Below, piece by piece: positions 1-7,990 of a stretch of 43,469 nt of DNA. Numbering within the stretch: position 1 is the first letter of the stretch; each line of letters starts with the position of its first letter. The DNA lies in NCBI GenBank assembly GCA_021824635.1, contig JAKAKD010000071.1, positions 4,047 to 47,515 of the forward strand. The letters run 5' to 3'. Made by a program: the position numbers and the translations under genes. This DNA is from Bacteroidota bacterium. Its GTDB lineage: Bacteria > Bacteroidota > Ignavibacteria > Ignavibacteriales > Melioribacteraceae. The notes under the pieces were generated by a model, which was given only the letters and a program-made list of their open reading frames with translations, was not told the origin of the DNA and did not search any database.

Positions 1-2
1 CA

Positions 3-452
3 TTCGAAGATATTTTTAAAAATATTTCTAAAGCTCCGGCGGCAATTAGAAATAATGGCGGAGGTGTTTGGAACCATAATATGTTTTGGCAGGTTATGGG
101 TCCAAATAAAGGAGGTCAGCCATCCGGGACTCTCGCAGATGCAATTAACAGCACGTTCGGTTCGTTCGATAAATTCAAAGAATTATTTTCTAATGCAGGC
201 GCAACACGTTTCGGCTCCGGCTGGGCTTGGTTAGTTTTATCAGGCGGAAAACTTGTAATCACTTCAACACCTAATCAAGATAATCCCTTAATGGATATTG
301 CAGAAGTTAAAGGAACACCTTTGCTAACACTTGATGTTTGGGAACATTCTTATTACCTGAATTACCAGAACCGCAGACCGGATTATATTGCATCATGGTG
401 GAACGTGGTTAATTGGGATGATGTTGCAAAGAGATTTGCTTCAGCAAAGTAG
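3..452 (+). CDS. sodA: Superoxide dismutase, Mn/Fe family (5' end outside window)
   Basis: C-terminal 149 residues of a Fe/Mn superoxide dismutase, which converts superoxide to oxygen and hydrogen peroxide. The reading frame is open from base 3, so the true start lies upstream; the internal ATG at 81 is not the start. Visible landmarks are WNHNMFW (second metal-binding His), GSGWAWL, and DVWEHSYY (the Asp and last His ligands). The outer-sphere Gln lies in PNQDNPLM and a Gly precedes VWNH, which is the arrangement of Mn-type rather than Fe-type enzymes; a cambialistic enzyme is possible. It is the only plus-strand gene in the first 15 kb and is followed by a 110-bp inverted-repeat element. 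Confidence 0.95.
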   Translation, partial: FEDIFKNISKAPAAIRNNGGGVWNHNMFWQVMGPNKGGQPSGTLADAINSTFGSFDKFKELFSNAGATRFGSGWAWLVLSGGKLVITSTPNQDNPLMDIAEVKGTPLLTLDVWEHSYYLNYQNRRPDYIASWWNVVNWDDVAKRFASAK

Positions 453-477
453 ATCTAAATTCAGTTAATTTATTTTT

Positions 478-587
478 AGAGGCCGTCTCAAAAGTAATAT
501 TTTGTTATATAATCGCCCGCGGATGACGCGGAATAAATTGATTTTCGCAGATTATTTTATTGAATCATTACTTTTGAGACAACCTCT
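478..587. repeat. MITE-like element with 21-bp terminal inverted repeats
   Basis: The arms at 478-498 and 567-587 are inverted copies with two mismatches. Each contains GTCTCAAAAGTAAT or its complement, similar to the GTCTCAAAA ends seen on several transposase families. The 68-bp centre has no ORF and contains a GC-rich core around 513-531. Size, termini and intergenic position fit a non-autonomous mobile element or an IS remnant. No cognate transposase is in the window. Confidence 0.55.
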
Positions 588-595
588 TTTTTGTT

Positions 596-623
596 AAAAA
601 AAAATCCCGCATAAAGCGGGATT
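596..623 (-). terminator. Rho-independent terminator of atpDC
   Basis: The perfect 8-bp stem AATCCCGC/GCGGGATT (603-610 and 616-623) with a 5-nt loop is followed on the minus strand by an uninterrupted T run. It lies 29 bases after the atpC stop. Confidence 0.85.
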
Positions 624-651
624 AAAATATCTAATTGTTATCAGCAAATAT

Positions 652-1062
652 TTAGAAACTTGCACCAGCCATTTTCATTCTATTCATAGCACGTTGAAGA
701 GCTAACTCGGCTCGCATAATATCAACATCACCTTTACCTCTGCTGGCTAATCTCTCCTTAGCACGTTCATACGCTTTCTTCGCACGCTCAACATCAATCT
801 CATTAACTAATTCAACACTATCGGCAAGAAGAAGAACTTTATTATCCTTCACCTCAACTGTGCCGCCGCCGGTTGCATATTCAATGTGCTGCCCTGTTGC
901 ATCTTCAATTACAATTTTTCCAATTTCGAGTGAACTTATAAGAGGCGCATGATTGAATAAAACTTGAAAATTTCCGAGCGTACCCGGAACGGTTATAGAT
1001 TTTACTTCTCCTTTATACGCACTCTTTGATGGTGTAATTATTTCAACAAAAATTTCTTTCAT
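652..1062 (-). CDS. atpC: ATP synthase F1 subunit epsilon
   Basis: A 136-residue epsilon subunit of F1Fo ATP synthase, which sits on the central stalk and regulates catalysis. The N-terminal beta-sandwich starts with a typical VEIITPSKSAYKGEV stretch and contains the LGNFQVLFNHAPLISSLE region. The C-terminal part (from about residue 88) is the Arg/Ala/Glu-rich two-helix hairpin. It lies 41 bases downstream of atpD and ends just before a strong terminator. The atpDC pair separated from the rest of the F1Fo genes is a common layout in Bacteroidota and Chlorobi. Confidence 0.95.
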   Translation of the reverse strand: MKEIFVEIITPSKSAYKGEVKSITVPGTLGNFQVLFNHAPLISSLEIGKIVIEDATGQHIEYATGGGTVEVKDNKVLLLADSVELVNEIDVERAKKAYERAKERLASRGKGDVDIMRAELALQRAMNRMKMAGASF

Positions 1063-1103
1063 TATGATATATAAGTCTCCGCTTATTTATATGAGTCTCA
1101 GAC

Positions 1104-2549
<1,446 letters not shown>

Positions 2550-2602
2550 TTATGAAAGAATGAGGTTAATTCCAAAAAAGAGACCCATATGATTTATGTA
2601 AG

Positions 2603-2855
2603 CTATTTATGAATTTTGAACAGTTTTTCGATTAATTCTTCTTTACTCAATTTATTATGCTCGGCTATATCCTTAAGAATATTATTAAGAGTGCCAATCT
2701 TAAAGGGTATGGTTTGGAATTGTAATGTGATGTTCTTCTAAATTTATTAATGCTGTTAATCTGATATGGCTACCCTTCTGTCGGGTGACACGGTAACCAA
2801 GTTGAACCATTGATTGTATCAATTGCTCTGCTGAAATATCTATTGGAACTTTCAT
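2603..2855 (-). pseudogene. hicA: Frameshifted HicA-type mRNA interferase
   Basis: Reading from the ATG at 2855 gives a HicA-like N-terminus (YRVTRQKGSHIRL, then HHITIPNHT) that meets TAA about 50 codons in. A different frame then continues the family C-terminus: PFKIGTLNNILKDIA, ending with KEELIEKLF and a stop at 2603. The total of 253 bases is one over a multiple of three, so a single +1 (or -2) indel near 2700-2710 breaks the gene. The start overlaps the hicB stop by 4 bases (ATGA). The RNA-binding KGSH histidine is present but the protein would be truncated, so the toxin is probably inactive. A sequencing error is the alternative. Confidence 0.8.
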
Positions 2856-3061
2856 GCTGCAATTACTTCTTCTTTGATATAATGAAGTCGAATAATCTTT
2901 GGCATTTCCTCTTTCACAAAATGACAGGCAACCGCTTCTTTTATGTTTTGTATTAAATAGTCCAGATTATCAGCCTCTGTAAAAATCGAATTCCCCAACG
3001 CATGGGCTTCGTAACCGCCGTCTAATGATTCTTCAATAATAAAAATTATTTCAGTTTTCAT
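2852..3061 (-). CDS. hicB: HicB-like antitoxin (short form)
   Basis: A 69-residue partial-RNase-H-fold antitoxin: EIIFIIEESLDGGYEAHALG then the IFTEADNLDYLIQNIKEAVACHF stretch. Proteins of exactly this type are often mislabelled '2-oxoisovalerate dehydrogenase' in databases; the fold and the 4-base overlap with a hicA-like gene support the antitoxin call. It would neutralise HicA and repress its own operon. The partner toxin next door is frameshifted, leaving this antitoxin apparently orphaned. Confidence 0.8.
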   Translation of the reverse strand: MKTEIIFIIEESLDGGYEAHALGNSIFTEADNLDYLIQNIKEAVACHFVKEEMPKIIRLHYIKEEVIAA

Positions 3062-3124
3062 ATTTACCTCTTAACGATGATCTACTGTATTAAATCTAAG
3101 GAATTGCTGATTCATATTCTATTA

Positions 3125-3156
3125 ACAAAAAAGGGCCGAAATGAATTCGACCCTTT
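3125..3156 (-). terminator. Rho-independent terminator of the 2-oxoacid:ferredoxin oxidoreductase operon
   Basis: A 10-bp stem (3131-3140 with 3146-3155, one G-T pair) is followed on the minus strand by TTTTTTGTT, 25 bases after the gamma-subunit stop. Confidence 0.85.
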
Positions 3157-3180
3157 CATAAAACAATTAAAAATAAATTT

Positions 3181-3735
3181 CTACGCAGTTACTCCAACAT
3201 TCTGTGCAAGTTCCATTCCCTTTTCAAGCGCTTGCTTGTTAAGAGGAATTAGATGATGATATCTTTCCGGAAGAACTTTTTTAATTCCTTCGATGATATT
3301 TTCCATCTTGATAATCGGTTTCATTTGAAGAAATGCGCCAAGAACAATCATGTTCATTACTTTTGAGTTCTTCAACTTAGTCGCTTCGTTAGCCGCTTCA
3401 ATTGGAATTATTACAATATCTTTTCTAGTCGGAGGATTCAAAATTGTGCTCGCCTCAAAAATCAAAAGTCCACCGGGTTTTACAGCAGATTCAAATTTGT
3501 CCAATGACGGTTGATTAAGCGCAATCACCGTATCGAACTTTGTGAGGATTGGTGAACTGATTTTAGTATCACTAATAATCGCGATACAGTTTGCAGTACC
3601 GCCTCGCATCTCAGGACCATATGAAGGCATCCAGCTCACTTCTTTATTTTCCATTACTCCGCTGTAGCAAAGGATTTGTCCCATTGACAAAACTCCTTGT
3701 CCGCCAAATCCGGCAATTATCATTTCTTCTTGCAT
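3181..3735 (-). CDS. 2-oxoacid:ferredoxin oxidoreductase, gamma subunit
   Basis: A 184-residue gamma-domain protein of the pyruvate/2-oxoacid:ferredoxin oxidoreductase superfamily. The opening MIIAGFGGQGVLSMGQILC and the WMPSYGPEMRGGTANC block are diagnostic. It is the last gene of a four-gene operon (ferredoxin, alpha, beta, gamma) and starts one base after the beta stop. The complex oxidatively decarboxylates a 2-oxoacid with CoA and passes electrons to ferredoxin. The substrate cannot be fixed from this subunit. Confidence 0.93.
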   Translation of the reverse strand: MQEEMIIAGFGGQGVLSMGQILCYSGVMENKEVSWMPSYGPEMRGGTANCIAIISDTKISSPILTKFDTVIALNQPSLDKFESAVKPGGLLIFEASTILNPPTRKDIVIIPIEAANEATKLKNSKVMNMIVLGAFLQMKPIIKMENIIEGIKKVLPERYHHLIPLNKQALEKGMELAQNVGVTA

Positions 3736-3736
3736 A

Positions 3737-4555
3737 TCAATTCTCCTTTCCTGGTACTTTTAAATCTCCGAGCGGATAGAATGGCAGCATATTTTCTTCC
3801 ATCCATTTATTAGATTCAACAGGCGTCATCTTCCAATTAGAAGGACAATTGGAAACTATCTCTACAAAACTCAATCCTTTTTTAAGATCTTGATATTTGA
3901 ATCCGTTCATGATTGCTTTTTTTGCTTTGCGAACATTAACATGATTGTTAACAGCGCACCGTGTTGCATAATAAACACCCGGAAGCTGTGCTACCAAATC
4001 CGTTATCTTAAGAGGATTACCCATTATGGCAACATCGCGCCCGAATGGTGTTGTGGTAGATTTCATTCCTACTAAAGTTGTAGGAGCCATCTGTCCGCCG
4101 GTCATTCCATAAATTCCGTTGTTGATGAAAACGATCAAAATATTTTCGCCGCGGTTGCAAGTATGAATTGTTTCTCCGGTTCCAATAGCAGCAAGATCAC
4201 CATCGCCCTGATATGAAAAAACATATTTGTCAGGTAATACACGTTTGATTCCAGTAGCCGCTGCAGATGCGCGTCCGTGCGGAGCTTCTGTCATATCAAT
4301 GTTCATGTAATTGTACATAAAAACGGAACATCCAACCGGTGCAACACCTATTGTTTTATCCTGAATGCCTAATTCATCAATAACTTCCGCAATTAATCTA
4401 TGAGCGACACCGTGCCCGCAGCCCGGACAATAATGCATTGGTGTATCAAGCAGTGTCTCAGGTTTTTCAAATACTAAATTTTCATTTACACAGATATTTT
4501 CTTCTGCAATCACTTCCGAGAAGTGTTGTTCTTCAGTCATTGTCTTTTCGTTCAT
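3737..4555 (-). CDS. 2-oxoacid:ferredoxin oxidoreductase, beta (TPP-binding) subunit
   Basis: A 272-residue beta subunit that binds thiamine diphosphate. HYCPGCGHG near residue 42 and the TPP/Mg motif GDGDLAAIG...NNGIYGMTGGQ are clear. About 35 residues precede the conserved core, a little longer than many homologues. Its start overlaps the alpha stop by 4 bases, so the subunits are translationally coupled. Family members act on 2-oxoglutarate or branched-chain 2-oxoacids; the VorB-like alpha partner favours the branched-chain type, but this is inference. Confidence 0.93.
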   Translation of the reverse strand: MNEKTMTEEQHFSEVIAEENICVNENLVFEKPETLLDTPMHYCPGCGHGVAHRLIAEVIDELGIQDKTIGVAPVGCSVFMYNYMNIDMTEAPHGRASAAATGIKRVLPDKYVFSYQGDGDLAAIGTGETIHTCNRGENILIVFINNGIYGMTGGQMAPTTLVGMKSTTTPFGRDVAIMGNPLKITDLVAQLPGVYYATRCAVNNHVNVRKAKKAIMNGFKYQDLKKGLSFVEIVSNCPSNWKMTPVESNKWMEENMLPFYPLGDLKVPGKEN

Positions 4556-5622
4556 ACAATTTCTCCTACAAATTTTTCTTCAAGCTTGTGAAGAATTTCT
4601 TCCGGAGTGGGAACAACTCCGCCCATTCTACCGAGAAACTCTACTGGTATTTTACCATTCACAGAGAGACGAACATCTTCAACCATTTGTCCGGCGTTCA
4701 TTTCAACAGTGAGCATTCCTTTTACTTGACCTGCCAGTTTGTTCAATTCATTTGATGGATACGGAAATAAAGTTATTGGTCTGAATACACCGACTTTAAT
4801 TCCTTTTTCGCGGGCAAGTTGAGCTGCTTTCTGACAAATACGAGCAACCAACCCGAATGCTACCAAAATTATTTCCGCATCGTCACATTCAAATTTATCG
4901 AAACGGATTTCTTGATTTTCTATCTCACGATATTTTTTTTGAAGATGAAGATTAATCTCTTGCATTTTATCTGCTTCTATATGAAGAGAAGTGATAAAAT
5001 TTCTTTCCCGTGTTTTCGGTTTGCCAACAGTTGCCCATTCTGGTTCTACTGTAGTTCTTGGCAGTTGAGCAGGTAATTGAACCTTCTCCATCATCTGTCC
5101 AAGCGCGCCGTCTGTAAGAATCATAACAGGATTACGCCATTTGAATGCAAGATCAAATCCGAGCTTAACATGATCAACCATTTCTTGAACTGTTGAAGGA
5201 GCTAGAACAATTAATTTATAATCGCCATGTCCTCCTCCTTTAACCGCTTGGAAATAATCTCCTTGCGATGGCTGAATTGTTCCAAGTCCCGGACCGCCAC
5301 GTACAACATTTACCAGGAGGCATGGCAGTTCAGCGCATGCTATGTAAGAAATACCTTCCTGCATTAAACTTATTCCGGGTGATGATGATGAAGTCATCAC
5401 TTTTTTCCCGGTGCCTGCGGCACCATAAATCATATTGATTGCAGCAACTTCGCTTTCTGCCTGCAAAACAACCATACCCGTTCTCTTTAAAGCTTCTTGT
5501 GCCAAATATTCAAGTACTTCGGATTGAGGTGTTATCGGATATCCGAAATAAGCGTCGCAGCCGGCAAGAATAGAAGCTTCGGCAAGAGCTTCATTGCCTT
5601 TCATTAATTTTAGTTCTTTCAT
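4552..5622 (-). CDS. vorB: 2-oxoacid:ferredoxin oxidoreductase, alpha subunit (VorB-like)
   Basis: A 356-residue alpha subunit. The start at 5622 overlaps the ferredoxin stop by 4 bases (ATGA); longer starts upstream would read through the ferredoxin gene out of frame. The sequence opens with KLMKGNEALAEASILAGCDA and carries FGYPITPQSEV, MTSSSSPGISLMQEGISYIA, and RGGPGLGTIQPSQGDYFQA, the profile annotated as 3-methyl-2-oxobutanoate (2-oxoisovalerate):ferredoxin oxidoreductase VorB. A 2-oxoglutarate-type (KorA) role cannot be excluded. It probably feeds acyl-CoA and reduced ferredoxin in anaerobic amino-acid metabolism. Confidence 0.9.
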   Translation of the reverse strand: MKELKLMKGNEALAEASILAGCDAYFGYPITPQSEVLEYLAQEALKRTGMVVLQAESEVAAINMIYGAAGTGKKVMTSSSSPGISLMQEGISYIACAELPCLLVNVVRGGPGLGTIQPSQGDYFQAVKGGGHGDYKLIVLAPSTVQEMVDHVKLGFDLAFKWRNPVMILTDGALGQMMEKVQLPAQLPRTTVEPEWATVGKPKTRERNFITSLHIEADKMQEINLHLQKKYREIENQEIRFDKFECDDAEIILVAFGLVARICQKAAQLAREKGIKVGVFRPITLFPYPSNELNKLAGQVKGMLTVEMNAGQMVEDVRLSVNGKIPVEFLGRMGGVVPTPEEILHKLEEKFVGEIV

Positions 5623-5906
5623 ACGTTCACCGTTACTGTTATATCGCCAGTTACATTTGAAATTGTTGCTACTTGTTCTTTTTTCTTTTCTGTTTTTCGG
5701 TAGACTTTTATAATGCCATCGGGACAAACTAAAGCGCAATTAGTGCAACCTGTACAGTTATCTTCTATCTTTACTATATAATGATAACCTTTAGAATTAA
5801 TTTTGCGGGAGAGTTCGAGCGAGTCTTGAGGACATGCAACGGCACATAGTTCACAGCCTTTACATTTTTCGATATCAATTAAGATATCACCTTTTACTTT
5901 TGCCAT
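5619..5906 (-). CDS. 2[4Fe-4S] ferredoxin-type delta subunit
   Basis: A 95-residue electron-transfer subunit with two ferredoxin cluster motifs, CKGCELCAVACP and CTGCTNCALVCP. It is the first gene of the operon and overlaps the alpha gene by 4 bases. The ATG at 5906 is chosen because AGAGGTG lies six bases before it; an in-frame GTG at 5915 falls inside that ribosome binding site. The last 25 residues (rich in Lys, Val and Thr) form a tail beyond the clusters. An attenuator-like hairpin lies just upstream. Confidence 0.92.
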   Translation of the reverse strand: MAKVKGDILIDIEKCKGCELCAVACPQDSLELSRKINSKGYHYIVKIEDNCTGCTNCALVCPDGIIKVYRKTEKKKEQVATISNVTGDITVTVNV

Positions 5907-5920
5907 CTTTTTCACCTCTT

Positions 5921-5962
5921 GTTTTAAAAATAAAAAGGTTACAGCTTATGGCCATAACCTTT
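5921..5962 (-). promoter_or_regulatory. Terminator-like hairpin in the operon leader (candidate attenuator)
   Basis: On the minus strand, AAAGGTTA pairs with TAACCTTT (5955-5962 and 5934-5941) around a 13-nt loop, followed by TTATTTTT. It stands between the palindromic site at 6099-6114 and the ferredoxin start, where an intrinsic terminator would act as an attenuator. The small ORF 5946-6011 ends inside the loop. Confidence 0.6.
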
Positions 5963-6011
5963 CTTTATCGGTTTCTAATCTATTATTTATTTCTATTAAT
6001 ATTGTTTTCAT
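5946..6011 (-). CDS. Possible 21-residue leader peptide
   Basis: ATG at 6011, stop TAA at 5946-5948 inside the terminator loop. The peptide begins MKTILIEINNRL and ends ERLWP; six of 21 residues are Ile or Leu. That composition and the stop position match the logic of amino-acid attenuation for a branched-chain 2-oxoacid operon. No good ribosome binding site is visible before it, so translation is uncertain. Confidence 0.3.
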   Translation of the reverse strand: MKTILIEINNRLETDKERLWP

Positions 6012-6026
6012 CTAAAACCGGTATCA

Positions 6027-6069
6027 GAGGATAATTACTTGAGACCAACTGGGCAAATAATTAATCCTC
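6027..6069 (-). promoter_or_regulatory. Long leader hairpin upstream of the oxidoreductase operon
   Basis: GAGGATAATTACTTG (6027-6041) is nearly complementary to CAAATAATTAATCCTC (6054-6069), giving a stem of about 15 bp with a 12-nt loop. It lies between the palindromic site at 6099 and the leader ORF, so it would be in the transcript leader. Confidence 0.5.
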
Positions 6070-6098
6070 CGTTTCAAATTGCGATCCTATTAACTGTA

Positions 6099-6114
6099 TG
6101 TAATCGTGATTACA
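6099..6114. promoter_or_regulatory. Perfect 16-bp palindrome, likely operator
   Basis: TGTAATCGTGATTACA is a perfect inverted repeat (7-bp arms around a self-complementary GT/AC pair dictated by orientation). It sits about 190 bases before the ferredoxin start, at a position suited to a dimeric transcription factor controlling the oxidoreductase operon. The regulator is unknown. Confidence 0.45.
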
Positions 6115-6422
6115 AGAACATATATCACTGACAGCAGCTTGCCGCAACTTGTCTTATAATTTTTGAGAATGACCAATTCCTTTCTAGAAAAATTAGTTAT
6201 CTCATTCTGCTGTTCCAAAAATAAGGAAAATTTATAGAAGTTCAATGAAATGAAAAAATGAATGAAATCATTTTTTTGATGATTTTAAGAACATTTGGAT
6301 GAAATCTTTTACACTAACTCTGCTGAATAAGCACAGGTAACGTGCGGTGACCTTTCGGATTCCAGAATAAATTATAAGTGGACGTTTAATTGAAATGATT
6401 GTAGGTACTTATAGAAACTGAG
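6115..6422. other. Gene-free stretch with no recognised feature
   Basis: AT-rich spacer between the oxidoreductase leader and the hicA stop. No ORF with a supported start was found. The minus strand around 6320-6365 can be read as NLFWNPKGHRTLPVL followed by a stop, with no start and no recognised family. Confidence 0.5.
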
Positions 6423-6659
6423 CTATAATTTTTCGTCAAAATATCTATTCAATTCTTCTCTATTGATTCCCGCTTGTTTAAGAATTTCCATTAATGTTCC
6501 AACAGGCAGATCACTTTTATGAAGAGGTACTACTACTCTCCTCTTTGTATCCGGATTATAAAAAATATGATGACTACCTTTTACACGATCAAGAATAAAT
6601 CCCTTATCCTCAATGATCTTAATAACCTTCTTTGGAGTAAACGCGGGTAAACTACTCAT
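6423..6659 (-). CDS. hicA: HicA-type toxin (mRNA interferase)
   Basis: A 78-residue double-stranded-RNA-binding-fold toxin that cleaves mRNA. It shows the family pattern FTPKKVIKIIEDKGFILDR, KGSHHIFYNPDTKRRVVVP with the catalytic His in GSHH, and the end PVGTLMEILKQAGI. It overlaps the upstream hicB by 8 bases. Unlike the locus at 2.6-3.1 kb this pair is intact. Confidence 0.92.
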   Translation of the reverse strand: MSSLPAFTPKKVIKIIEDKGFILDRVKGSHHIFYNPDTKRRVVVPLHKSDLPVGTLMEILKQAGINREELNRYFDEKL

Positions 6660-6885
6660 TTTGACTAATTGTTAAGTTATATTCTAGAACACCCTCATCG
6701 GAAGGAATTTGTTCCCCATGTTCTTTCAAGCTTTCTATATAGCCTTCAATCGCTTCTCTCGCCATGAGCATAGATTCTTCAACAGTCTCACCATATGTAA
6801 CACAACCATGTAAAGAAGGCACTGTTACAGTATATCCACCCTCGTCTTCTTTTTTTAACATTACTTTGTAATTCAGTACTTTCAT
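6652..6885 (-). CDS. hicB: HicB-type antitoxin
   Basis: A 77-residue antitoxin: YKVMLKKEDEGGYTVTVPSLHGCVTYGETVEESMLMAREAI-like HicB core. The ATG at 6885 is chosen because AAGGGA precedes it by seven bases; the longer reading from 6942 adds residues before that site. No separate DNA-binding domain is visible, so repression would need the HicAB complex. The antitoxin-first order is common for this subgroup. Confidence 0.9.
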   Translation of the reverse strand: MKVLNYKVMLKKEDEGGYTVTVPSLHGCVTYGETVEESMLMAREAIEGYIESLKEHGEQIPSDEGVLEYNLTISQNE

Positions 6886-7013
6886 TTTTTTCCCTTTTTT
6901 TTTAACTAAAATAAACCTACAAAGAATATTTTCATTTTTCAATTTATTTTAATATAGGTGAGATCAAGAAATTTAATTAGGTGATAGACTGCCTCGCATC
7001 TTTAACCGTGAAA

Positions 7014-7919
7014 TCACACTAGTTCCGCATGTTTATCCGCGTGATAAGAACTGCGTACCAATGGCGATGATTCAACTGCTTTCAAACCAATCTGCAAGCC
7101 GTAATCTTTATAGAATTTGAATTCATCGAGTGTTACAAAACGATGAACCGGCAAATGATTTTTTGTCGGCTGAAGATATTGACCGATCGTCATTATATCG
7201 CAACCGTGATTATAAAGATCGCTAATCAGTTCAATGACTTCTTCTTTGGTTTCACCAATACCAACCATAATTCCGCTCTTAGTTCTTAGACCATGATCCT
7301 TGAACCAGCGGATCAGAGCAAGACTACGTTCATATTTGGCTTGAGGGCGAACACCATGATAAAGCCGTTGAACAGTTTCTAAATTGTGGTTAAGAATATC
7401 AGGCGGATTTTGTAAAATAATTTGAAATGATTCTTCGTCACCTTTAAAATCCGGAATCAAAATTTCGATTGTGGTCTCCGGCATCTTCTGGCGGATGAGC
7501 CGCACTGTTTCCGAAAAAATTGATGAGCCGCCGTCTTTGAGTTCATCACGGTCAACTGATGTTATAACTACATGTTTAAGATTCAACGCCTCAACAGATT
7601 CCGCAACCCGTCTTGGTTCATCAAGATCCAATTCATTAGGAACTCCAACTTTGATATTGCAAAATCCGCAGCTTCGTGTACAAGTGTCGCCAAGAATCAT
7701 AAACGTTGCCGTTCTTCTATTCCAGCACTCGGCAAGATTAGGACATTTAGCTTCTTCGCAAACCGTATTTAATTTTGATTTGCGCATCAGCTCGTGAACT
7801 TCTTTATAGTTCTGTCCAGCAGGAAGACGGACTTTCAGCCAATCAGGACGTTTACCGAGCTCCGGTCTTTCTTTTTCAATTGTCTCTGCAAATTTTTTCT
7901 GGTGCTGATTAATAATCAT
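7014..7919 (-). CDS. lipA: Lipoyl synthase
   Basis: A 301-residue radical SAM enzyme that inserts two sulfurs into protein-bound octanoyl groups. The auxiliary cluster motif is C54-x4-C59-x5-C65 (CEEAKCPNLAEC), the radical SAM cluster is C80-x3-C84-x2-C87 (CTRSCGFC), and the C-terminal RSSYHA supplies the serine ligand. AAGGAA precedes the start. It closes an operon lpdA-lipB-E1-E2-lipA, so the complex, its lipoyl attachment and lipoyl maturation are encoded together. Confidence 0.97.
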   Translation of the reverse strand: MIINQHQKKFAETIEKERPELGKRPDWLKVRLPAGQNYKEVHELMRKSKLNTVCEEAKCPNLAECWNRRTATFMILGDTCTRSCGFCNIKVGVPNELDLDEPRRVAESVEALNLKHVVITSVDRDELKDGGSSIFSETVRLIRQKMPETTIEILIPDFKGDEESFQIILQNPPDILNHNLETVQRLYHGVRPQAKYERSLALIRWFKDHGLRTKSGIMVGIGETKEEVIELISDLYNHGCDIMTIGQYLQPTKNHLPVHRFVTLDEFKFYKDYGLQIGLKAVESSPLVRSSYHADKHAELV

Positions 7920-7990
7920 TCTAAAATTTCCTTAATGCACAATTTTTGTTTTTAGTCGAGCTTGACTGAGCAACGCAAGACAATTTCTTC

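Noticed and set aside
2852-3061. Possible 2-oxoisovalerate dehydrogenase fragment next to a vor operon
   Set aside because: That label is a known misannotation for short HicB-like proteins; length, fold pattern and overlap with hicA fit an antitoxin.
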